A stretch of DNA of 5,577 bases from Sporomusaceae bacterium UBA1887 (GTDB lineage Bacteria > Bacillota > Negativicutes > Sporomusales > DSM-15969): contig DDHB01000035.1 in the NCBI GenBank assembly GCA_002337925.1, positions 17,949 through 23,525 on the forward strand, in the 5' to 3' direction. Under the pieces are notes generated by a model. The model searched no databases. It was not told the DNA's origin and was given only the letters and a program-made list of their open reading frames with translations. A program made the translations under genes and the position numbers. Positions 1-3,914 of the stretch are shown here, piece by piece. Numbering within the stretch: position 1 is the stretch's first letter; each line of letters starts with the position of its first letter.

Positions 1-46
1 GCTTCCTCGGCCGCGCCTAGCATCTGGAGCCTTCTCGACGGCCTAG
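1..46 (+). mobile_element. Right end of a MITE-like dispersed element (cut by window edge)
   Basis: Bases 1-46 align with the right end of the complete element at 2418-2598. The first 9 bases are identical to 2555-2563, and the 14 bases ctagcatctggagc (17-30) are identical to 2570-2583. The terminal inverted repeat region (26-45) matches 2579-2598 at 16 of 20 positions. The stretch at about 10-16 differs and has one extra base. The copy is in the same orientation as the one at 2418-2598, and its left part lies outside the window. It encodes nothing. Confidence 0.75.
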
Positions 47-70
47 GCTTGTCGGCAAAAGGAGACGGGG

Positions 71-171
71 GACCGAGCTTGTCGCCGTTGGTGGTGAATA
101 GCTCTCCTGTGGGGTGCACGGAGGGACTGCCCATTGTCATTGCGAGGAGCTTGGCGACGTGGCAATCTCAT
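71..171 (+). repeat. 101-bp direct repeat, copy A
   Basis: This copy is 94/101 identical to the copy at 215-315, with no gaps and an offset of 144 bp. Its last part, about 135-171, contains a motif of the form attgcgaggag...gacgtggcaat, whose ends (attgc/gcaat) are inverted repeats. From memory, similar 'cattgcgaggag...gcaatctc' sequences occur as dispersed intergenic repeats in several unrelated bacteria. Substitutions are scattered single bases, mostly transitions, as expected for two diverging non-coding copies. Confidence 0.9.
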
Positions 172-214
172 GTTCTGCCTCTAAGGCAGTTTAGACCGCT
201 AATGAGAACGCGAG
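172..214. other. Spacer between the direct repeats, with a small hairpin
   Basis: This is a 43-bp unique stretch between the two 101-bp copies. It contains a short perfect stem, ctgcc (175-179) pairing with ggcag (185-189) around a 5-nt loop. There is no T-run after it, so it does not look like a terminator. I see no gene or recognisable promoter. Confidence 0.5.
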
Positions 215-315
215 GACCGGACTTGTCACCGTTGGTGGTGAATAGCTCCCCTGCGGGGTGCACAGAGGGACTGCCTATTGTCATTGCGAGGAGCTTGGCG
301 ACGTGGCAATCTCAT
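215..315 (+). repeat. 101-bp direct repeat, copy B
   Basis: This is the second copy of the repeat at 71-171, differing at seven single positions. Here the internal segment cccctgcgggg (248-258) is a perfect small inverted repeat; copy A has ctcctgtgggg and loses part of it. The copy ends 45 bp before the hemL start codon, so it sits where a hemL promoter or leader would be expected. Nothing between 316 and 346 resembles a good -35/-10 pair. Confidence 0.9.
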
Positions 316-346
316 ATTTCGCCTTATTTGGTACTAAAGATACAAA

Positions 347-352
347 GGGGGT
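347..352 (+). promoter_or_regulatory. Ribosome binding site that fixes the hemL start
   Basis: The G-rich run in aaagggggt lies 8-9 nt upstream of the ATG at 361. It is the only Shine-Dalgarno-like site next to a start that also matches the family's N-terminus. The open frame itself continues upstream to about base 49 through the repeats. Confidence 0.75.
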
Positions 353-360
353 ACACATCT

Positions 361-1674
361 ATGGCATTTACTTTGGAAAAATCGGCTCAGGCTTTTGCTG
401 AGGCCAAAGAATATATTCCGGGCGGGGTGAATAGTCCTGTCCGCTCCTTCCGGGGCGTTGGCGGGACACCGCCGTTTATTGCGGCGGCTGCTGGCAGTAA
501 GCTGTATGATATTGATGGCAATCAGTATATTGATTATGTCCAGTCCTGGGGGCCGATGATTATCGGTCATGCTCATCCTGCTGTTACCGAAGCGCTCAGG
601 GAGGCTTTAGTGAGGGGGACCAGTTATGGGGCTCCGACACTTTTAGAGACCGAATTGGCTAAGTTGGTAAGGAAGGCTGTTCCGTCGATGGAATTGGTCC
701 GGATGGTCAACTCCGGGACGGAAGCAACAATGAGCGTGCTCAGGCTGGCTCGTGCTTTTACCAAACGAAGCAAGATTATTAAATTCGCCGGTTGTTATCA
801 TGGTCATCATGACAGCCTGCTCGTAAAAGCGGGCTCAGGAGCAACCACGCTGGGTATTCCTGACAGTCCTGGGGTGCCTGACAGCATCGCAGGCAGTACG
901 ATCACGGTTAAGTATAATGATATACAGGACTTAGAGGATGCCTTTGCAAGCGTGGGCGAAGACATTGCAGCAGTAATCATAGAGCCTGTGCCTGGTAATA
1001 TGGGGATGGTTTTGCCTAGGGAAGGCTATCTCAAGCAGGTTAGAGAACTAACACAGAAATATGGAGCGCTGCTTATATTTGATGAGGTCATGTCCGGTTT
1101 TCGGGTGGCCTATGGCGGAGCCCAGTCCGTTTTTGGCATACAGCCTGATTTAACCTGCCTCGGTAAGGTTATTGGCGGTGGTCTGCCGGTGGGTGCCTAT
1201 GGCGGACGTCAGGATATTATGGAATTGATTGCGCCGGCCGGACCAGTATATCAGGCGGGCACTCTCAGTGGTAATCCACTGGCTATGACCGCTGGGATAA
1301 CCACTCTCACGATTTTATCGGAAAAAGCGGATACATATACTGCGCTTAGCAACAAAGTGGAGGCCTTATCTGCCGGGATCCGCGCTCAAGCAGAGAAGTT
1401 TGGCTTAACGTTGCAGTATCATCATATTGGCTCCATGTTCGGCATGTTCTTTTCGGATAAACCTGTGTATGATTACGATAGTGCCAAAGAATCCGATGTG
1501 GGTGCATTTAATACATTCTTCCATGCTATGCTGGAACAAGGGGTATATCTGGCTCCATCGCAGTTTGAGGCAGGATTTATGTCCACAGCTCACACTGAGG
1601 ACGATATCATGCAAACGGTAGCGGCGAGTGCCTATGCTTTTGGCAAAGTCAGCGAATATTTGCAGTCAAAGTAA
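361..1674 (+). CDS. hemL: Glutamate-1-semialdehyde 2,1-aminomutase
   Basis: This PLP enzyme converts glutamate-1-semialdehyde to 5-aminolevulinate, the last step of the C5 route into heme, corrin and siroheme synthesis; it is cytosolic and dimeric. The 437-residue product has the usual family length. It begins with the family-typical block EAKEYIPGGVNSPVRSF. It has NSGTEA at 117-122 (cofactor phosphate region), CYHGHHDS from 145, FDEVMSGFR with Asp241 (pyridine nitrogen contact), Lys269 in CLGKVIGGGLPVGAYGG as the Schiff-base lysine, and GTLSGNP with Thr301. The frame stays open for 104 codons upstream, but that part is translated repeat DNA. The ATG at 361 is preferred because of its ribosome site and the family N-terminus. 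A Crp/Fnr gene follows after 32 bp with no terminator between, so the two are probably co-transcribed. Other hem genes are not in the window. Class-III aminotransferases are the only alternative, and the motifs favour HemL strongly. Confidence 0.97.
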   Translation: MAFTLEKSAQAFAEAKEYIPGGVNSPVRSFRGVGGTPPFIAAAAGSKLYDIDGNQYIDYVQSWGPMIIGHAHPAVTEALREALVRGTSYGAPTLLETELAKLVRKAVPSMELVRMVNSGTEATMSVLRLARAFTKRSKIIKFAGCYHGHHDSLLVKAGSGATTLGIPDSPGVPDSIAGSTITVKYNDIQDLEDAFASVGEDIAAVIIEPVPGNMGMVLPREGYLKQVRELTQKYGALLIFDEVMSGFRVAYGGAQSVFGIQPDLTCLGKVIGGGLPVGAYGGRQDIMELIAPAGPVYQAGTLSGNPLAMTAGITTLTILSEKADTYTALSNKVEALSAGIRAQAEKFGLTLQYHHIGSMFGMFFSDKPVYDYDSAKESDVGAFNTFFHAMLEQGVYLAPSQFEAGFMSTAHTEDDIMQTVAASAYAFGKVSEYLQSK

Positions 1675-1694
1675 AACCATTAGTGCTGGTAAGC

Positions 1695-1700
1695 GGAGGG
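1695..1700 (+). promoter_or_regulatory. Ribosome binding site that fixes the Crp/Fnr start
   Basis: GGAGGG lies 6 nt before the ATG at 1707. The frame could also open at a GTG at 1683, but that codon lies upstream of the Shine-Dalgarno site, so the ATG is the better start. Confidence 0.85.
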
Positions 1701-1706
1701 ACAAAG

Positions 1707-2390
1707 ATGGATGTTATTCAGCAGTTAAAAAGAATGCCTGTCTTTGCTGACTTGCCGGAGGCGCAGCTGAAAGACATCTATGCGATTACGACTGAGCGGA
1801 AATATCGCAAAGGCAGTGTCATCTTCCTGGAAGGGGAACAAGGTGAAGGCTTCCATTATCTTCAGTCAGGCAAGGTTAAAATTGTTAAAATGACAGATGA
1901 TGGACGAGAGCATATTATCAATATATTGAGTCCTGGCGATTTATTTGCTGAAGTGCTGCTGTTCAACAACCGGGCTTATCCGGCTACAGCCATTGCCGTA
2001 GATGATTCTAAGGTAGGCGTTATTAAAAATAGCGATCTGGAGCGGCTGATTCTGGGGAATAACTTACTTGCCCTGCAATTAATTAAAGCCCTCAGCCAGC
2101 GACTGTTATTTGCGCAGCAGAAAATTAAAAATCTTGCACTTCATGACGTTACTGCACGAACGGCGGAAACCTTGCTGCGGCTTGGGGCAAAGCATGGCCG
2201 TTCTCTCACGAATGGCCAGATTGAAATTACGCTGGATCTTTCCCGGCAGGATTTGGCCAGCTTAGTAGGAACAACGCGTGAAACGGTAACCCGTACATTA
2301 AGCTCGCTTAAAAAAGACCGGATGATTGATTTTGATATTCATAAAATTGTTATCCTGGAACCAGATAAGTTACAACGGTTATTTCAATAA
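1707..2390 (+). CDS. Crp/Fnr-family transcriptional regulator, cysteine-free
   Basis: This is a 227-residue cytosolic DNA-binding regulator, presumably dimeric. Residues from about 10 to 125 form a cyclic-nucleotide-binding-type beta-roll (GEQGEGFHYLQSGKVKI, then SPGDLFAE at 75-82). A long dimerisation helix follows at about 120-142. The C-terminal winged helix-turn-helix contains LSRQDLASLVGTTRETVTRTL. The recognition helix has Arg191-Glu192 and Arg196, spaced like R180/E181/R185 of E. coli CRP. There is no cysteine anywhere, so it cannot bind an FNR-type iron-sulfur cluster. The Arg-Ser pair that binds cAMP phosphate in CRP is replaced by Tyr-Pro (YPATA, 91-95), so cAMP binding is doubtful and the ligand is unknown. 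It lies 32 bp after hemL, probably in one transcript, and a terminator overlaps its stop codon. Heme, redox or nitrosative control would be guesses; the family assignment is firm. Confidence 0.93.
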   Translation: MDVIQQLKRMPVFADLPEAQLKDIYAITTERKYRKGSVIFLEGEQGEGFHYLQSGKVKIVKMTDDGREHIINILSPGDLFAEVLLFNNRAYPATAIAVDDSKVGVIKNSDLERLILGNNLLALQLIKALSQRLLFAQQKIKNLALHDVTARTAETLLRLGAKHGRSLTNGQIEITLDLSRQDLASLVGTTRETVTRTLSSLKKDRMIDFDIHKIVILEPDKLQRLFQ

Positions 2391-2417
2391 AAAAGACGCC
2401 TTAAGGCGTCTTTTTTT
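2389..2417 (+). terminator. Rho-independent terminator of the hemL-Crp/Fnr operon
   Basis: GACGCCTTAAGGCGTC (2395-2410) is a perfect palindrome, flanked by an A-run (2389-2394) and seven T's (2411-2417). The A-run overlaps the stop codon of the Crp/Fnr gene, so the gene ends inside the terminator. With A and T runs on both sides, it could also stop transcription arriving from the opposite strand. Confidence 0.93.
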
Positions 2418-2598
2418 CAGGCCGTTGATAAAGCCCCATCTGCGTTGCACCCGCAAGGGGTAAGCCGAAGTTCTAAGGCACTAAAGTGCCAAGAACTTCG
2501 CATGCAGGCCTGCGGGAGCTCACTCGTCGTGCCTGCGCTGTACTGTCTTCGCTCGCTTCCTCGCCCTTTCTAGCATCTGGAGCTTTCTGAACGGCCTG
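2418..2598. mobile_element. MITE-like 181-bp non-coding element with terminal inverted repeats
   Basis: The ends caggccgttgataaagcccc (2418-2437) and ggagctttctgaacggcctg (2579-2598) are inverted repeats matching at 17 of 20 positions, or 21 of 26 when extended inwards. Inside, cgaagttct (2466-2474) pairs with agaacttcg (2492-2500), and ggcact (2477-2482) pairs with agtgcc (2485-2490). Together these make a long, almost perfect hairpin. A further 10-bp palindrome, gcaggcctgc, lies at 2504-2513. No open frame of note is present and no target-site duplication is evident. The right end recurs at 1-46. It sits exactly between the terminators of two convergent genes, a neutral insertion site. It could be a non-autonomous transposon relic or a REP/BIME-like repeat. 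Confidence 0.75.
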
Positions 2599-2620
2599 GG
2601 GACGAGGTTACTCAAGAACT

Positions 2621-2651
2621 AAAAAAAGCCCGGCATACGCCGGGCTTTTTT
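2621..2651 (-). terminator. Terminator of the PerR-type gene
   Basis: GCCCGGC (2628-2634) and GCCGGGC (2639-2645) form a perfect 7-bp GC stem with an ATAC loop, flanked by a run of A's on the left and T's on the right. On the minus strand it lies 6 bp after the regulator's stop codon and ends in seven U's. The symmetry means it probably also works for plus-strand transcripts crossing the repeat element. Confidence 0.92.
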
Positions 2652-2657
2652 GCAGAT

Positions 2658-3083
2658 TTAGTTTGCTTTCTTTTTCTGGCATTCGGGACAAACGCCGAAG
2701 AAGTAGAATTGCTGACCGGTTATACGGTATTCCGAAGTATCGGAAACCTTGTCGATAAACGAAGTAGAATCTACGCCAAATAAATCATCCACACGATTAC
2801 ATTCCAGGCAGCGTACATGAGGATGGCTGACAGTTTCAGCATCATAGCGGAAGCTGTCCTCTCCCACATTTAAGATCTGTACTAAACCAATTTCATGCAA
2901 GATATCAATAGTTTTGTACACTGTTGCCAAGCTCATTGTAGGATAAAGCGGCTGAAGCTGAGTAAAAATCATTTCAGCACTTGGATGAGACTTTGTTTTT
3001 GACAAAACCTCATATATCGCCAACCGCTGGGGAGTAACTTTGAAGCCTTTATCCCGTAACATAGTTGTTACACAGAATTCCAT
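2658..3083 (-). CDS. perR: Fur-family regulator of the PerR (peroxide-sensing) type
   Basis: This 141-residue cytosolic metal-dependent repressor has an N-terminal winged helix (VTPQRLAIYEVL and MSLATVYKTIDIL, to about residue 75) and a C-terminal dimerisation domain. Both structural zinc CxxC pairs are present: Cys92/Cys95 and Cys132/Cys135. The regulatory-metal ligands of B. subtilis PerR all have counterparts in an ungapped match: His33, Asp81, His87, His89 and Asp100. The last is diagnostic, because Fur proteins usually carry Glu there. In PerR, Fe(II) at this site lets H2O2 oxidise the histidines and release DNA. The ATG at 3083 is chosen because AGGTG lies 5 nt upstream. A TTG at 3116 would add 11 residues with no such support. 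It is transcribed alone and converges with the Crp/Fnr gene. Its targets are not visible here. Fur or Zur function cannot be wholly excluded. Confidence 0.88.
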   Translation of the reverse strand: MEFCVTTMLRDKGFKVTPQRLAIYEVLSKTKSHPSAEMIFTQLQPLYPTMSLATVYKTIDILHEIGLVQILNVGEDSFRYDAETVSHPHVRCLECNRVDDLFGVDSTSFIDKVSDTSEYRITGQQFYFFGVCPECQKKKAN

Positions 3084-3088
3084 AAACA

Positions 3089-3093
3089 CACCT
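3089..3093 (-). promoter_or_regulatory. Ribosome binding site that fixes the PerR-type start
   Basis: On the minus strand AGGTG precedes the ATG at 3083 by 5 nt. It lies downstream of the alternative TTG at 3116, which argues against that longer start. Confidence 0.7.
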
Positions 3094-3116
3094 ACTTTAC
3101 AAATAATTAAATCCAA

Positions 3117-3139
3117 TTAACAATTATTTTCGGATAATT
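3117..3139 (-). promoter_or_regulatory. Candidate PerR/Fur-type operator region
   Basis: AATTAT (3122-3127) and ATAATT (3134-3139) are perfect inverted repeats separated by 6 bp. Overlapping this, ATAATTGTTAA on the minus strand (3127-3117) matches 8 of 10 fixed positions of the Per-box core ATAATnATTAT. The site lies just downstream of the predicted transcription start of the regulator, where a repressor would act. The region is very AT-rich, so chance similarity is a real possibility. Confidence 0.4.
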
Positions 3140-3147
3140 ATGTCTTA

Positions 3148-3177
3148 ATCTTACATCTCTACGAGAACTATTGTCAA
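3148..3177 (-). promoter_or_regulatory. Housekeeping promoter of the PerR-type gene
   Basis: On the minus strand there is a perfect -35 TTGACA (3177-3172), an 18-bp spacer and TAAGAT (3153-3148) as the -10, a 4/6 match. Transcription would start near 3141, giving a leader of about 58 nt that carries the candidate operator. Confidence 0.65.
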
Positions 3178-3188
3178 GAGGCAATAAA

Positions 3189-3224
3189 AATACCAGCCTC
3201 GTCACTGCTGACGAGGCTGGTATT
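3189..3224 (-). terminator. Terminator of the spore coat operon
   Basis: Bases 3189-3203 (aataccagcctcgtc) and 3210-3224 are exact reverse complements: a 15-bp perfect stem with a 6-nt loop. On the minus strand it follows the coat gene's stop codon by 11 bp and is continued by TTTTATTG. It separates the coat operon from the downstream PerR-type promoter. Confidence 0.92.
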
Positions 3225-3235
3225 GGGGAAGATGA

Positions 3236-3571
3236 TTACTGCATGGATTGCTGCTGATTTTGACTGAATTTCGATTTTGCTTGAGCAATATCCTGCGGAT
3301 TAGCATTCTTCACATTATAGTAGCCTTGTTGCTGCATATAGTCAAAAATTTGTTTCTGTTGGCTATAAACATCACCCAGTACTGTCATATAATCGCGGCG
3401 AAGTTGTTCGCTGCTAGCTTCCTGGATATAAGTATTAAGCGAAGATGCACAATGTTTGGTTTCATTCAAACAAACTTGCAATAAATCACGATCAGCAATT
3501 TGCATACCCTGGCCCTGCATTTGGCCCTGGCCTTGTTGCTGCTGTCCCTGTTGTTGTCCTTGCTGTGCCAT
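3236..3571 (-). CDS. CotF-family spore coat protein with Q/G-rich N-terminus
   Basis: This 111-residue protein has a low-complexity head followed by a helical Coat F-like domain. Residues 3-24 are 14 Gln, 6 Gly and 2 Met. The domain runs from about 25 to 100 (IADRDLLQVCLNETKH, EQLRRDYMTVLGDVYSQQKQIFDYM, then MQQQGYYNV, equivalent to the family's Mqq-GWY signature). The tail is again Gln-rich. Such proteins are small structural components of the spore coat in Firmicutes. The ATG at 3571 is preferred over an in-frame ATG at 3607 because AAAGGAGGGG sits 5 nt before it and 3607 lies inside the upstream gene. It is the second gene of a two-gene operon, 13 bp after the first, and is followed by a strong terminator. 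There is no signal peptide or membrane segment. The location within the spore is inferred from the family. Confidence 0.85.
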   Translation of the reverse strand: MAQQGQQQGQQQQGQGQMQGQGMQIADRDLLQVCLNETKHCASSLNTYIQEASSEQLRRDYMTVLGDVYSQQKQIFDYMQQQGYYNVKNANPQDIAQAKSKFSQNQQQSMQ

Positions 3572-3576
3572 TAGTA

Positions 3577-3586
3577 CCCCTCCTTT
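3577..3586 (-). promoter_or_regulatory. Strong ribosome binding site of the CotF-family gene
   Basis: AAAGGAGGGG on the minus strand overlaps the TAA stop of the upstream gene (3587-3585) and lies 5 nt before the ATG at 3571. The overlap suggests translational coupling of the coat pair and rules out the longer start at 3607. Confidence 0.85.
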
Positions 3587-3782
3587 ATTGTAAAGATTGT
3601 CCTGCATTTAAATGCTTACTAACCATTTGTACATGCTGCTGGTGTTTTTGCGCCAACTGCTGCAACATCTGTTTACCCTGCTGGTCTTTCATTTCACTGG
3701 CGAAATGATTGAAGGTTTTCACACTGGTTTGATGACCGTCAAGAAAATCTTCTAATTGCATAAGCTCTTCGGATGTTAACAT
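3585..3782 (-). CDS. Small helical spore-coat-type protein (65 aa)
   Basis: This 65-residue product is predicted to be almost wholly alpha-helical. Its pattern is SEELMQLEDFLDGHQTSVKTF, a middle segment, then QMLQQLAQKHQQHVQMVSKHL. It resembles the two-helix, ferritin-like small coat proteins of Clostridia and Negativicutes, which share an ELM-LED start and a QLAQ-HQQH block; that resemblance is from memory. There is no signal peptide, transmembrane segment or cysteine. The ATG at 3782 is preceded by AAAGGGGGG 8 nt upstream. Another ATG at 3789 is in a different frame. It is the first gene of the coat operon, 13 bp before the CotF-family gene, so the two are probably made together and may interact. 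Its exact role is unknown. The gene call is strong and the family call moderate. Confidence 0.75.
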   Translation of the reverse strand: MLTSEELMQLEDFLDGHQTSVKTFNHFASEMKDQQGKQMLQQLAQKHQQHVQMVSKHLNAGQSLQ

Positions 3783-3790
3783 GAGTCATT

Positions 3791-3799
3791 CCCCCCTTT
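3791..3799 (-). promoter_or_regulatory. Ribosome binding site of the 65-aa coat-type gene
   Basis: AAAGGGGGG on the minus strand is followed after 8 nt by the ATG at 3782. A second ATG (3789-3787), only 1 nt after the run, is too close and out of frame. Confidence 0.75.
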
Positions 3800-3816
3800 C
3801 GAATTCACTACAGCAA

Positions 3817-3846
3817 TAGCATGCACGCCTGATAGAAATCTATTCC
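3817..3846 (-). promoter_or_regulatory. Candidate forespore (sigma-G-like) promoter of the coat operon
   Basis: On the minus strand GGAATA (3846-3841) and CATGCTA (3823-3817) are separated by 17 bp. They fit the B. subtilis sigma-G pattern as I recall it (GHATR, 17-18 bp, CATnHTA). The start would fall near 3810, about 27 nt before the first coat ATG. A sigma-E or sigma-K reading is possible but fits less well. No good housekeeping promoter is seen here. Confidence 0.45.
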
Positions 3847-3870
3847 TAAATTTAACAATCCAAATAATGG

Positions 3871-3904
3871 GAAAGGACCACCCTTAGCAGCGGGTGGTCC
3901 TTTC
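3871..3904 (-). terminator. Hairpin terminator after the CstA-family gene
   Basis: Bases 3871-3883 (gaaaggaccaccc) and 3892-3904 are exact reverse complements, a 13-bp stem with an 8-nt loop. On the minus strand it follows the transporter's stop codon by 10 bp. The U-tract is weak (ccattatttg), so termination may be incomplete, and some read-through into the coat operon is possible. Confidence 0.7.
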
Positions 3905-3914
3905 GGCAGCATTT

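Noticed and set aside
71..315. Possible CRISPR array
   Set aside because: There are only two repeats, each 101 bp, with a 43-bp spacer; the units are too long and too few, and no cas genes are present.
316..346. Possible hemL promoter
   Set aside because: Sequences such as tactaa (332-337) look like a -10, but no acceptable -35 is found 16-18 bp upstream.
334..576. 80-codon minus-strand open frame over the start of hemL
   Set aside because: It lies opposite a certain hemL coding region, has no family resemblance and no ribosome site that I can see.
1405..1621. Short open frames on both strands inside the hemL 3' part
   Set aside because: They are shadows of the hemL frame, with no independent start signals or recognisable motifs.
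2418..2598. Riboswitch or structured leader RNA
   Set aside because: It lies between two convergent terminators and not upstream of any gene, and the inverted ends and second copy fit a dispersed element better.
3248..3708. Two plus-strand open frames opposite the coat genes
   Set aside because: They are antisense to two well-supported genes; the Cys- and hydrophobic-rich translations are what Gln/Ala-rich genes give when read backwards.
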